DNA of 64,000 nucleotides from Leguminivora glycinivorella (GCF_023078275.1 NC_062983.1:1667001-1731000); one strand, 5' to 3'; shown: positions 35,621 to 47,430, numbered from the stretch's first letter. Numbers and translations are program-made. The notes: generated from the letters alone by a model not told the origin.

Positions 35621-36283
35621 ATTTTCAATCTCACACCGAGTTATGCCGCACAGAGGATTGTACCTAATTGACCAGTCTCTATTTAACTAATCACCGCACG
35701 GGACAGCGATAAGACGACCGATGACGCGCGCGCCTCCGCGCACACGACTGTCACGGTTATCTACTTCACTTAACCGCGAGTTTCGCTTGCAGCTTCCGCG
35801 CAGTTAAAGTTAAACCCGTTTGATTACCGTGCATTTAAATTATATTTTGTCACTGTTTTCACTTATGTTGCACTGTTAAACGCATAGTTTTTGCATTCAC
35901 TACAATAAAACAATGTTTTTCTACCAAATAGTTTAAGTTTTAACAAAAAACTAAAGCGAAATGTATTTTAATAGGTGTATTCTATTCCGAGCAAAGAATA
36001 ACACAACTCACTGTAATGATCATAGACTAAGAATTGATAATTTGTGCAATTTAGTTAAAATAAATAAATAAGTAAGTTTTTACTTCTAATCGACTACTCA
36101 AAGACGACTACCTACATCTTATTACTACATAATATTCTACCTAAGCATGAACAATCAAAGTATAAAAAATAAATCAATACCTAAATAAATATAATACATA
36201 AGTGAATAAAAGTATACAGAAATAAAAGTTTGGGTTTAGTATATTGTTTGTTTAGTACATACACAATATGTATTCTCTAAAAG

Positions 36284-36335
36284 AGGTAGGCAGAGCACAT
36301 ACAACTTCTCGAGTTTCAGTGCCACTTAAACTTTA
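36284..36335 (+). repeat. Fragment of the AGGTAGGCAGAGCACAT repeat
   Basis: AAAGAGGTAGGCAGAGCACA and the following TTCAGTGCCACT match parts of the longer copies at 46690 (+) and 49021 (-). Confidence 0.45.
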
Positions 36336-36379
36336 AAATTAATATATAACGAAATGAAAAATCTCTTTATTTACATGAA

Positions 36380-36850
36380 CATCATCATATTATTTAAGAG
36401 CCAGGCTCTTGTCTGTGGAGTAATCGCCATTCCGTTCTTTTCTCTGCCGCTTTTTTGAGGTCCTGATACGTCACTACGTTGGTCTTCTCTTTAAGTTGGT
36501 CTAAAAACGTACGCCTCGGTCTTCCCCTGCCTCTTTTCTATACGCCCTTCGATTATTGATTTTATGTAAGTATCGTGCCGTATCAGGTGCCCCAACATGT
36601 TTCCCCTTCTATTTTCAATTATTGTTAGCAGAGATCTCTTCTCTCCGACTTGCTCCAATACTTGTTCATTTGTTTTTCTCTCTTTCCAGCTTATACCTTC
36701 CATTCTTCTCCACGTCCACATTTCAAAAGCCTTCAGTCTGTCTCTCTCGCGCTGAGTTAGTGTCCACGTCTCACTTCCATATAACGCTATACTCCAGACG
36801 TAGGTCTTCATAAATCTCTTTCTAATTTTTCGGGATATCTTTGCTTTCAA
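36380..36850 (-). pseudogene. LINE ORF2 C-terminal fragment
   Basis: The open frame 36850-36491 carries ALYGSETWTLTQRERDRLKA, FEMWTWRRMEGISWKERKTN and MLGHLIRH, the conserved region after the reverse transcriptase in RTE-like LINEs. It is truncated upstream of the catalytic core. Confidence 0.75.
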
Positions 36851-36899
36851 TAGGTGTTTTTTTGCGTTGAAAGCTTTTTTATTTACATAATTATATAAG

Positions 36900-37480
36900 A
36901 AACTAAGACTAAACTTAAAAGCTAGCTAATGTCTAAAATAGGCCCTTGAGGTATTGTACCAAGGAAAATGTTATATTAACCTTCATTATTTTTTAAATTG
37001 TAAAATTAAAGCACTAAGTAAGTAGTAACATAACTGAAAAACAACTGTAAATTATTAAAAAACTGTCCCAATATTTTTTTATCGGACAATGCATGTTCCA
37101 AAGTTTTAGACAGGAAAAGCCAATTTTTAGTATTTTACGATATAATAAAGTAGTTTTAATCCAAACTCTGGTTAAAACGTTCGCTAAATGCACTATATTG
37201 TCCTTAAAGTCAAAAAATCGGGCACCAAATTCGATTTAGCAACGAAATTGTTGCAGCGAAAGTACTAAGTACTCTAAGTAGTAGTAATTTGTTATTAAAT
37301 ATCGCAATTTTTTTTAACAAGACAATTCCTCTTATTCACGCCAGAATTTTACACAAAATTTTGGACATAAAAAACATTTTTTAGTATTTTACGATATAAT
37401 AAACTAGCTTTAATCCAAACCCCGGTTAAAACGTTCGCTAAATGCACTATATTGTCCTTTAAATCATAAAATCGGACACC
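36900..37480. repeat. AT-rich region with a direct ~105-bp duplication
   Basis: A stretch beginning TAGTATTTTACGATATAATA at about 37128 recurs at about 37382 and continues through GTTCGCTAAATGCACTATAT. The copies are about 254 bp apart. Nothing coding is visible. Confidence 0.6.
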
Positions 37481-37929
37481 AAATTCGCTCTAACTTGTGA
37501 GATGGGAAACGCTGCACTTTTCCAATTTTCTCTATTACGGGCGACCGCGTGAGCGGGATTGGAACTTTTATCGAAATAATACGTTTTATATTTATAGAAA
37601 TACGTGAATTGTGGTATACACTGTAAGTAACAAATAGACAATTAAATTTAAACTACCTGTACACGACTTAATAAAATACTTTAATTTAAAAACGTTTTTT
37701 TGTATGTATATCTTCTGATTAAATATTTTCTTACATAATTTGGAGCTGGTTTTAAAATTAAAGATAATTTTTAAAATACCATCCTTAAACGTTATTTTAT
37801 TGTGTTGTAAGCAGAAGCCAGCTATACTAATAGTTTATTTAATTTAACTATAAAACAACTGGATTTATGCTCTCTTTTGAAACCTTGTCATAACTATTAG
37901 ATCACATTATAATTTATAAATATTTCCGA

Positions 37930-38015
37930 GCTCATATAACCCGGCAACCTTCAAATCAAGGGTGAACAGGCATCTTCTGGGCGAGCCTTTGGCTAGTCTG
38001 TGGCCAAGAGTAAGC
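37930..38015 (+). pseudogene. LINE ORF2 end fragment
   Basis: About 85 bp reads NPATFKSRVNRHLLGEPLAS on the plus strand, a common LINE C terminus. The remaining DNA between 37485 and 38670 shows no feature I can name. Confidence 0.5.
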
Positions 38016-38674
38016 CAATTTCTAATATTAAATAAAACATATAAAATCATTCTTTAGTTTATCTCAGCATGGTTTAAAATTCCTAAAAGTCTACTTTTTA
38101 ACATTAGGTAACCTTAAATAAAAATACAGATAACATAATATATTCAGAGAGGAACGAGAGTATCATCTCCTTGCAATATGCAATATGACATGTGTGCCAT
38201 TTTCTATTCAGCATCACGGTGTATACAAGTCTTCTACCCCACTATCCCCGATTATGCAAACACCCTTCACCGTGACTAAGTAAACAATCTTTAATAACCT
38301 CCCATACATAAGCTTTGCCATTCTTACCTCATAAAAAAGGGAGATTTCCCTACTAAACCGAGTCATAAACAGAAAGCGGCGACCAACTTACCCTTTCATC
38401 CCTTCCATCCTTTATTTTCCTAACCTAAAGGTTGTTTATCATATAAATGAGTGGTATAGTTGAGTTTGTAGTTTGTTTCATGTAATGCCCTCTAATTCTA
38501 CTATAAAAGTACGGCACACTTCACTGTATTGCAATCTAAAGTTAATGCTCCAAAGTTTATGTGCTCCTTGTGTTATTACTGCGTACCTATATGGTAATGA
38601 ATAATAAGGAAACGTGAGAGCAAAGGGCATAGTCTTATGTTGATTATTTCATATTAAGATATTTTTTTTTATTA

Positions 38675-38925
38675 GAGATGGATTGGACACACTCTTCGGA
38701 GAGGGGAAAGAAATAACGCTAGCATTGCTCTCGACTAGAAACCGCAGATTGCAAGTGGCTCCGGGCGCCCTGTCCACTCATGGAAGCGGTCCGTCGAAAA
38801 TGAGCTACAGGCGGCTGGGTTGAGCTGGAGCGAGGCCACAAGGGTCGCTGAAGATAGGAAGGCGTGGCGCGAGCTCGTGAAGGCCCTTTGCACCTCTGGG
38901 GTGCCTTAGGACTACAACAACAAGA
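38675..38925 (+). pseudogene. LINE ORF2 C terminus with ACAACA tail
   Basis: The plus strand reads GRPVHSWKRSVENELQAAGL and WSEATRVAEDRKAWRELVKA, then a stop and CTACAACAACAAG. This is the end of an RTE-like or related LINE ORF2 and its short 3' tail. The minus-strand open frame here is its complement. Confidence 0.7.
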
Positions 38926-39356
38926 TATTTTTGGTAATGTCAAGGATGATTTTATAGGATTCACAATCTTCATACTAAGAATCGTACCTAATCGTACCAT
39001 TTATTAGCGCCACCCATCATAACTGCACTGATGATGCACTGCACTCATATCATGATATTAAAATAAAGAAGCATTTCATTTGTTCTCATATAAAATAAAA
39101 ACACGCAAAAATATTTGCGGAAAATGTGATTTTGGCCACTTTCAAGCTGCGGAACAGCGCCATCTAGTTTTAAGCTTAAAAGGCCCCATACATTTCAGGG
39201 GTATTATGAGTATTTCCTCAATATATGACATATATTTCAAAAGGACAAAAACAAGATACCGTAAAAAGTAGCCCCATACTTTGCACCAAAATTTTCTCTA
39301 AACTTTTTATTTTTGAGAAAATTTTATATGCAGAAGTATATTTATTTATAATAATA

Positions 39357-39537
39357 CTAGCTTTTGCCCGCGGCTTCGCTCGCGTTAGAAATAGACAAAA
39401 AGTAGCCTATGTCACTCTCCATTCTTTCAAATATCTTCACTTAAAAAATCACGTCAATTCGTTGCTCCGTTTTACCGTGAAAGACGGACAAACAAACAGA
39501 CACACACACTTTCTCATTTATAATATTAGTATGGATT
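39357..39537 (+). repeat. ACTAGCTTTTGCCCGCGG repeat, copy 1
   Basis: It begins ACTAGCTTTTGCCCGCGGCT and ends TATAATATTAGTATGG. An inverted copy lies at 45929-46114. I know this as a widespread insect repeat. The open frame through it (RVRNRQKVAYVTLHSFKYLH) appears in both copies and is a property of the repeat. Confidence 0.7.
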
Positions 39538-39830
39538 ATGTATATACAAAAGACCTCCTCGAATTTCAACTGCCAATGTTTAAAATTGTGGTATGATATT
39601 AATATCTGTAATTACCTGTAATACTGTAATACTTATCTGTAATTCTTAAGTTGTAATTGTTAATATTTTGTATGACATGTCAAAAGTGCTTATTTAATTA
39701 AGCCTACTTGAATAAATATTTGAAATTGAATTGAATTGAAATTGTTACCCGGTGTCTGGGTAACATTCCCCCTGAACTGAATTTATAAAAAAGAATGTAG
39801 TTTAAAGTTTAGAAATCATGAAATAAAACT

Positions 39831-40005
39831 ATGGAAACGGATTAAATCGCGTATAATGAATTTAAAAATTCATCCCGACGTTTCGAACTCTTTACAGCGT
39901 TCGTGGTCAACGGGTGACTGAGGAAAAATTAATCAAGAAGGAAGGAAGGAAGGAAGTAATTTTTTTAAATTCATTATATGCGATTTAATCCGTTTCCATA
40001 ATTTT
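39831..40005. mobile_element. Inverted-repeat structure, Penelope-like
   Basis: Arms of about 38 bp (ATGGAAACGGATTAAATCGC ... GCGATTTAATCCGTTTCCAT) enclose CCCGACGTTTCGAACTCTTT and an (AAGG)n run. The inner motif and the inverted arms resemble Penelope-derived repeats at 30080 and 43234 in organisation, not in sequence. Confidence 0.5.
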
Positions 40006-40789
40006 ATTTCATGAGTAACTATCGCGGTAACCGAAGACAATATTATGTTTAGATATCAGTTCTACCCCCTGCTCATTCGAATAACGGCATCCGATAAATC
40101 ATTGAACCAAAGAATCTTTAACATTTTAATTACGCACTAGCTCACTATACGTCAGACCAAATAAAAATACAGAAAACTATGTCTGGGTGCATCTATCGCT
40201 AGGTGATTCGATTGTTCCGTAATATTTTGTACTTAAATAGGTACCAGTATCTTTTGTAAGACGCCAGAAAACAAAAGAAAAGTTTTTTGCTTGTAGTGTA
40301 ACTTTTTTATGTGACACTTTTTTGATATGTATATACTTAAGGGTGGATTTGAATAATTCATCTAATCAACCATACATTTTGATTTGTGAGGCAATCAAAT
40401 CATATTTAAAGGTGGTGAAAAATTACCTATTGGGGAGTAAAGTAGCCCCGTTTTGCGGTACCACTTTACGGAAAATGAACACCGCAATCGCTTTGACCCC
40501 TATGACAGTTTTTCATAAAACAGCTAAAGAACTTCCAACTTCAAAGCTTACAAACTACGGACCAACTTAAACACCATTATCACTAGTCAACCGATCTTTA
40601 AAAGTAACAGCTTCAATTTTCTCAAAGTTCCCGGAAAAGTGGGAAAAATCAAGGACCCCTCGGGCACAAAGTTCGAAGGTGGGGTCGTTAGTGATTGAAA
40701 AAGTTTTGCGTTTAGTTGACGCAAAGTTTGGGCGTTGCAACAGCTCATGTTATATTAGAGACAAATTGGAATGAAGAAGCCCCATGCCG

Positions 40790-41390
40790 GACAAACTAAC
40801 AAGGTATTTTTTTTTTGTCATTATATTCTTCTTCAGTCGTTCCCTCCATGCTGAGGATCGTGACATCATGTCACTCTGTTGAAGACTAGGTCTCTCCATA
40901 GGCGTCTGTTCCTCGCCAAGCGCATGGCCTCGTGCAGTTTTAATCGCATGGGTGCAGTAATTTGAGCACACCATCTAGTAGGGGGAGGTGCCTGAGGTCT
41001 CGTGCCTTCAACTTTGCCCGTCATAATTATTCTCTCCAGGCTATCTGGCGGGCGACGTGAAATGTGACCGAAATAACTAAGAGTATGGTCCTGGCATATT
41101 GTTGACAGTCGGCGCTTTATGCGTAGCTCCTCAAGAATGGACTGGTTAGTACGCATTGCCGTCCATGGAATCCGTAAAAGCCGGCGCCAGCACCACATCT
41201 CAAACGCATCGATACGTTTATTCATATTTGCTCGGATGGTCCATGTTTCCGAACCATACATAAAGACCGGGAACACCAGGGAACACACCAGTCTAACCTT
41301 GGTCTGTTGCAGTATAGCACGGTCCTTCCAGATCTTATCAAGCTGAGCCATGGCACCCTTTGCTATCTGGATCCTCCGAATAATATCCGC
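40790..41390 (-). pseudogene. LINE ORF2 C-terminal fragment
   Basis: The open frame 41351-40866 has FMYGSETWTIRANMNKRIDA, FEMWCWRRLLRIPWTAMRTN and SYFGHISRRPPDSLE, the post-reverse-transcriptase domain of RTE-like LINEs. The catalytic part is missing. It is a different subfamily from the piece at 36491. Confidence 0.78.
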
Positions 41391-41528
41391 GTCACAGCTA
41401 CCTACTACCTACTAATTGTCATTATATACTTATATAGGTACATTTTTCTATTTGTTTTTACCTACATGTGTAGTTATTGTAACAGATCAGACAACCAAAT
41501 GGTAAAAAAATACTGGAAATTTTAAAAG

Positions 41529-41712
41529 CTCGGCCACACATGCGCGTTTTGAGAGCGTAGGCGGAGCGTTAGCGGAGCGCAATGATAGCGGTGCGCCGGA
41601 CGAACGCTGGCGTTGCGCCCAGCGGACGCCGGCGGGAACTAACGAACGCGGATTGCGCGCGGAATGCGCGCGGATTGCGAGCGGAACGCCAGAATATGTG
41701 TGGCGGAGGCTT
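41529..41712. mobile_element. GC-rich fold-back element
   Basis: CTCGGCCACACATG at the left and CATATGTGTGGCGGAGGC-like sequence at the right form an imperfect inverted pair around a strongly GC-rich interior rich in GCGCGCGGA and GCGGA motifs. The open frame over it is unlikely to be a gene. Confidence 0.5.
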
Positions 41713-42849
41713 AACTGTATAGTTTAAACCATAATATTGTGTACACGGAATAAACACAATATATTTACAAAAAATGGTTATTTACTCAATCATGATAGGC
41801 AAGACGACTAAAAAATACTAATTAGTCCGTCCGTTAGATTATCAAAGAATTTTAGACACGTATTTTTTCTTTTTTCTCGTAAACGAAAAATGACGACGGT
41901 ACAGTGCGTTGAAGTTTCGCGTGACGTCACGCCTAGGTACAATTTTACTTAGAAGTGACGTCACAAGCCACCACTCCGCAACTTTGATGCTCTATATCTT
42001 TGTATTTTTTCATTAGTTTGAAAAAGCGAAAAATATGTGTTCAGTGTTTTTGGTCGATCTAACCGACGGACTAAACAGAATGCTATTTTTTTATGTAGTC
42101 GTCATCCCTATTAGGATCACTCTTAAGAAAAATATAATATCTAGATAGATGGTACTTTAAATCTAAGTAAGCAGTAGTAGTTAGACCGACCGCTACTGGT
42201 GAATCCCACAAGTCCCACAACTTTAAATATTTAGATCAAACTGAAGTGAAATATGAAATTCATAACCCAAACCTATTCCAACTTAATGACCGTCCCCAAA
42301 ATAAACCCATTCCAGCTCAAACACCACAAAATAAATTCCAACTAGCCATAAATTCGGCGACTTCGCGACGCAATGAAATTTCATCTGTCAAAAAACAATT
42401 TGGCCCAAGAAAGAGTTGGGGCGAAATATTTTGCGCTGCACGTCACGCGGCGGGATTTACGGCGGGCTGTATACCACGATCTATTGCTGTGGTGGGGCCG
42501 CAGGGCCGTGGGGGAAACAGTAGGTAGAAGTCAAATTAGTTTTGCCTTAGCATTATCCGCAAATCGGCAAGTTTTGAGCCTATTTAGCATAAAACGAGTG
42601 TCATTCCTCTGACTACTTCTGCGGGTCCATGGAACCTCACAGTATAAGTATTTTCTCGCATCCCACGTCCAGCCAAATTACTAATTTACATGAGAGATCT
42701 CGTGTCATTCGTGTACGACAGATAATGATGATGAATCAACTAAATAAGTTACAGAATCTATACTAAAAGATACTAAAGAGATTCATGTACATCGTATGAT
42801 TTCACACCGCCTGCTGTGACAGAAATTAACTGCGCATGTTATGAACGCA

Positions 42850-42984
42850 GGGGGGTTACCATGACGTGCTAAAGCCGTTCAGTTTAGGTTGAGAGAGAGG
42901 GATGGAGCTATGTAACTGCTATAGCTGTGTCCCTTTCTCTCAACCTAAACTGAACATCTTTAGTACGTCATGGTAACCCCCCAG
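42850..42984. mobile_element. Nearly perfect fold-back MITE
   Basis: GGGGGTTACCATGACGTGCT at the left and its near-exact complement at the right, plus inner arms TTCAGTTTAGGTTGAGAGA / TCTCTCAACCTAAACTGAA, give a hairpin over almost the whole 135 bp. It interrupts the tandem unit described at 42780. Confidence 0.8.
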
Positions 42985-43233
42985 GTCTCGTTTTGCCGAG
43001 GTTCATCGCGCTTATTACGCTGATTTCATTTTATTAGAGCTAAAACAGCGGCATTTGTAATCAAACCTCTACTTAGTTGTTAAAACTAAACAAAAATTCA
43101 ATTGCGCCAGATACATGGTTGCGCAAGTTATGAGCGCTGCCATGTTTAGCCTCAAAACAATTCACTCCTCAAACTCTTCTCTTTGATAAGAGTACTTTTA
43201 GTTGATAAAACTAAACAAAAAATAATGCATACT

Positions 43234-43775
43234 GACTTATATTGACCGGGATATAGACCGTGATTACCTTTTTGATTTTTGTCGAGCTCCCGATATTTAA
43301 AATAAAGATACTCGCAAGTTGGCTTGCAAATCATTGGATCGAGTTGCATAGTCCTAGGGTAATTTCGACGGAACGCCACTACATGTCGAGATTGGTAAGA
43401 GAAGCCATTGAGATTCACAAATATAAAAATTTAAATCGTGAGGATGGCTTCAAACTATCTAATGTATGGAATCCAGTGATTTGTTTGTGTAAAAAACCGG
43501 TGAACTCTGAATTGAACAAACGTAGTGACACTGTGAGTGTAGTGTGTTTGGATTGGACAGACCATCGAGTGTGAATGCGACCAGTGGTAACGCTGAAAGT
43601 GAACGCAGCCGAAGCGCGCGAAGGAGGGTAGATCGCGCGCTGTCTATGCAACTTTAACATCCACCCGCCTTCGTCAGTTTTCCGTGATCATGATGCATGC
43701 AACTGCGTCGAAATATCGGGAGCTCGACAAAAATCAAAAAGGTAATCACGGTCTATATCCCGGTCAATATAAGTC
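43234..43775 (+). mobile_element. Penelope-like fragment between inverted repeats
   Basis: Inverted arms of about 60 bp or more (GACTTATATTGACCGGGATA at 43234; complement ending 43775) continue inward through GTCGAGCTCCCGATATTT. The interior plus strand reads MSRLVREAIEIHKYKN and NREDGFKLSNVWNPVI, a Penelope-like C-terminal tail. No reverse transcriptase or GIY-YIG core is present. Confidence 0.65.
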
Positions 43776-44289
43776 TAATGAAAATAACCGTGAATCATTC
43801 AAAACTCTTAATGCATACTGTTTCATCCATACTGACTGCGCCAGATGCATAGTTGTGCAAGTTATAAGCGCATCTTTGGCCGTAAGCCAGTGAACTTTTT
43901 AAGCCCATTTCTTCAATTAAAATACCTAATTGACTAAACTATACACAAAAAATTAAGTAATGCATACTGTTCCATCCATACTGACTGCGCCAGATACATG
44001 GTTGTGCAAGTTATGAGCGCAGCCGTGTTTGGCCGCGGGCCAGCGCGCTTGTCACGCTCATTTCATTTGATTAGCTTGCTCCGATGAGGCTTAATGCGCT
44101 TTTTAATTCAGAGAAAGCAGTGGCTCAATTAGTAAGCTAGGTTCAGCCAAATGATCGTATATCATTAGTTTAAACGTGAAATTATAAAACAAACATATTT
44201 GGGATAGTCTTTTGCATTAAAAGACCTAGTTTTGTCCGATTTTGTAAAAGTTTGGTTACTATATTCAGAAAAAGCCTAGGTGATCAATC

Positions 44290-44341
44290 AAAGGAAATCA
44301 AGGGTTGTAAGTAACCTTACTTACAACCCTTGATTTCTTTT
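44290..44341. repeat. Long near-perfect hairpin beside a MITE
   Basis: Arms of 25 bp with one mismatch (AAAGGAAATCAAGGGTTGTA...; loop CC at 44315-44316) abut the left end of the family G MITE at 44340. The terminal bases of that MITE appear to have been replaced by this hairpin. Confidence 0.75.
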
Positions 44342-44524
44342 GTGGGACAAATCTCGACTGGGGGCAAATGTAACTGGTCCATTTTTTCCATGTTTTACAA
44401 TGTTTGCATTATTAAATAGACTGTCCACATCTGTATCATGTAGAACTCAACATCATAGTGTGATAATGGAAAAAATGGATCAGTTACAATTGCCCCCCAG
44501 TCGAGATTTGCCCCGATGCACCTT
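44340..44524. mobile_element. MITE family G, third copy
   Basis: It has the inverted CAAATCTCGACTGGGGGCAA and TGCCCCCCAGTCGAGATTTG of the copy at 6169, with CCATTTTTTCCAT/ATGGAAAAAATGG inward. Only the outermost left bases differ. Confidence 0.75.
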
Positions 44525-44697
44525 AACCAAGTTAAGTTTTCACTATTATGTGTGATATCAGTCTGTTCATCTGTCGAAGCCCACTTATCGTAATCTCAAA
44601 AGAAAATTACAACATCCATGGCTTATTATATTGAGCACACTATAGTGGAACATTTTTAACTACCAATTGTAATCAAATTCTTACGTTTAAAGTGATA

Positions 44698-44890
44698 ACC
44701 TAACCACAAAATGGTGTAAAAACCCCCTACATAGTGGGCCGATTTTCATGAAACATGGCTAACAACAATCCCGGCTGATTCAGCTTTCAAACAAAAAAAA
44801 TACTAAATCTAAATCGGTTCATCCGTTCACACACAGACAGACACGTCAAACTTATAACACCCCGTCGTTTTTGCGTCGGGGCTTAAAAAA
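44698..44890 (+). repeat. GTCAAACTTATAACACCCC repeat, copy 1
   Basis: It contains AAATCGGTTCATCCGTTC, a CACACAGACAGACACG run and CCCGTCGTTTTTGCGTCGGG. Copies occur at 49720-49882 (+) and 51237-51307 (-). Confidence 0.7.
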
Positions 44891-45045
44891 CAATCCACTT
44901 TAATAATACTAACAAGTAAGATGATCCGAATAAAACTGTTTCAAAGTCATTTATTCAGGGTTTAAAAAATGCAATAAAAAAAAGTCAAAGTCATAACCAA
45001 ACCCAAAAACCATACAAACAAAAATAGTTTGTGATCAGCAGCGCA

Positions 45046-45291
45046 CACTGAGAAAAATTACAACCAGTTTTCATGTTCGTTCAACAAGTTTTTTGGTTAA
45101 AATAGCGCCTACGTGCTCTTTGGTTCAAACAAGCTACTTGTCATTTGAATCGGCAATATATTTGAATCAACAAGTCGATTTTATAAAAACAACCTGACAC
45201 ATATTGTTTTAAACATACGTTTGGCTGATTCAAATGGATAAACCGCAACAAGTCGAACTTGTTAAATTCACAATGCAAATTTCTCTCAGTG
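45046..45291. mobile_element. MITE with CACTGAGA ends
   Basis: CACTGAGAAAAATT at the left and AATTTCTCTCAGTG at the right are inverted with one mismatch and enclose about 246 bp with further imperfect inverted sequences (CAACAAGT / ACTTGTTG types). No ORF of note is present. Confidence 0.65.
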
Positions 45292-45829
45292 CAGGGTTCG
45301 TCAAGTAGGCATAAAAACAAATCAGCTGTCACTCACATACATACAAATGACACTGGCCGCGTTACCTCGCGAGAAGAGTAAGATGATTCCTAAAGGAATT
45401 GTTCTACCTATACACAATACACAACTGATTAAGGAAGCTTACATTGTCCCTCCGGAAATTCCTATAAGAATCTCCACTTTCCCACTTTGTTCCCAGTCGT
45501 TAAGTCACAACTTTTCTTATAAACCGACCACCTTATTACGGGCTCCGTGTAGCTTGCCACAAACTGAACTAGTTTCGAGATCAATTTGGATTTTAAAATT
45601 ACTTATTAAAGGATAAGTAAAGGAGTGGCATAGAAATTTGCAATGGGTGAAAAGTTGCAGTAGCTATGTAACTTTCAGTCGTTCAGGGTTTTTTTTTTAT
45701 AAACTTGCTGACCAGAGGTGCAGACCTCTTCGTTTTTTTTTTGTTATATCCTTTACTTATAATTTCAGTTTTGGAGCTAGTTTATTATGTAGTTTATTCG
45801 CTATCTAGTTAGTAATATACAAAAAAAAT

Positions 45830-45912
45830 ATAAATATTGGGGGACACCTTACACATATCAGGCCTAGTCCAAAACTAAGCAAAGCTTGTGCTATGGGTAC
45901 TACCTCTGCTGA
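45830..45912 (-). repeat. SINE 3' fragment (minus strand)
   Basis: The minus strand reads AGCACAAGCTTTGCTTAGTT through TGTGTAAGGTGTCCCCCAAT, the end of the SINE seen complete at 5871. Confidence 0.7.
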
Positions 45913-45928
45913 AAGTCGTTTAAAAATC

Positions 45929-46114
45929 TATACTAATATATTATTATAAATGGGAAAGTGTGTGTGTGTCTGTTTGTTTGTCCGTCTTTCACGGCAAAAC
46001 GGAGCGAGGAATTGACGTGATTTTTTTGGTGGAGATAGTTGAAGGGATGGAGAGTGACATAGGCTACTTTTTGTCTCTTTCTAACGCGAGCGAAGCCGCG
46101 GGCAAAAGCTAGGA
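45929..46114 (-). repeat. ACTAGCTTTTGCCCGCGG repeat, copy 2
   Basis: It is an inverted copy of 39357-39537, ending CGAAGCCGCGGGCAAAAGCT on the plus strand, with an expanded GTGTGTGTGT run. Confidence 0.7.
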
Positions 46115-46689
46115 AAAATAATTCAAAGACCCTGAAATAAAAAGCAAACATCTTATTCCTAGAGGGTGAAATACTTGCGGTACGGATAGATAAATAAGGT
46201 TGCCAATCAGACTAAGGGTGTCTGATCACGATATTGCCAAAGACCTGGTTTGGTCAAGTTGCGTTTAGTAGGTAATATTGTTTTTAGTTGATACGGCTAC
46301 AATTGTAAGGTTTTGAGGATATAAATAAATTTACATTCTGATTCCGATAGTTTTTTTTAGCTACTTTCAAGTTCAAAGTAAAAAAATAAATAGCCTTCGA
46401 CGCAAACAATTGTATTTAACAGTTTGAACTCATAATTTTATTAAAGGTAATAGTAAATGATGTGATGATGATGAGTCGACAATGCGGCATCGCTTCACGG
46501 TTAGTACTCCGAAAATACGCAAGGTGTGATCGTGGTCAAACGACTACCTATTCAAACTAAAAAAAAAGTTTTTTTTACTTTCAATCAGTAGGTAAACGTA
46601 TTTGTAAAATGTCAGTTCATTCATTTGTCCGTTAACCGTCATGAAAAGTCTAAATAAGGAGGTGAGAATACAACTATAAATACTTACAA

Positions 46690-46905
46690 TAACGCCTGTA
46701 TCTCATAAAGGGGTAGGCGGAGCACATGAAACTGCTAAAGTTACAGTGCCACTCTTGGCAAATAAGAGGTTGAAAGAAACGAAACTGTGACATTGCAGTA
46801 ACAGGTCAGCCTCTCGCCTACGCCACAATTCACCCCATATCCCACAGTCGCCTTCTACCACAGCCAGTGGGGGTGGTGAAATTCTTAACCCGTCACCAAA
46901 CGTGC
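46690..46905 (+). repeat. AGGCGGAGCACATGAAAC repeat
   Basis: It contains GTAGGCGGAGCACATGAAAC, ACGAAACTGTGACATTGCAG and CTCGCCTACGCCACAATTCA, matching the inverted copy at 49021-49462. Confidence 0.65.
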
Positions 46906-46998
46906 CAGAATACAACTATAATATAAATAATAGGCCTTTTTGACTATTTATGTCCATTGAGACTTCTCACAATACAAAATAGATACTAATATAATTAC

Positions 46999-47430
46999 TT
47001 TTCCCCTCACTAGCTCGGAAACACGTGTTTTGTCCTTTAATACCAGCGGGTAAAAACGCATTTTATCCACTAGTGGGTAAAGTAATTTGACTTTGAATAA
47101 AGTCAAATTAACTGCTTTAAAATTGATAAAAGTAGGTGAATCTAGTAATAAAGATGATTTGCCACCTGCGGAACTACTGGAAACAGTGATAAACGCATTT
47201 TTTGAGTTGTAGTTTCCTCGCTATAGTGAGGGGAAAAGTTTTGTGTTACACTCGGGTGCAAATGTATTTTACTTCTCGTGTGTTAAAAAACTCGCAAGTT
47301 CAGGATTCTATTCTCGAACCACTCGCTACGCTCGTGGTTCAACTATAGAATCCTTTCACTTGCTCGTTTTTCAATTCCACACTCGGCGTTAAAATACAAT
47401 TTTGCCCCCTTGTATAACAAATAACTATTT
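46999..47430 (+). repeat. 430-bp dispersed repeat, copy B
   Basis: It has the same ends as copy A at 10677 and is directly followed, head to tail, by copy C, sharing the junction ATAACTATTTTCCCCTCACT. Confidence 0.9.

Larger units (their letters stand above)
31338..35870 (-). mobile_element. Nearly full-length CR1-like LINE
   Basis: About 4.5 kb on the minus strand has the complete LINE order: a GC-rich 5' UTR (about 35870-35621), ORF1 with a PHD-type finger, ORF2 with endonuclease then reverse transcriptase, an AT-rich 3' UTR and a 3' tail of AAATA repeats at 31338-31351. The only damage I see is one frame change in ORF2. The 5' boundary is approximate because I could not find a target duplication. 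Confidence 0.88.
42780..44115 (+). repeat. Tandem array of a Penelope-associated unit
   Basis: A unit with CTGCGCCAGATACATGGTTG, GCAAGTTATGAGCGCAGCC and a following CACGCTCATTTCATTTGATT occurs about four times (about 42825-43030, 43095-43160, 43840-43905, 43985-44080). The first is split by a fold-back MITE, and the Penelope-like inverted structure sits between the second and third. This resembles the repeated or inverted pseudo-LTR arrangements known for Penelope elements. Confidence 0.5.

Noticed and set aside
45347..45616. 89-aa plus-strand open frame as a gene
   Set aside because: There is no recognisable domain, splice site or conserved look; I could not support it.
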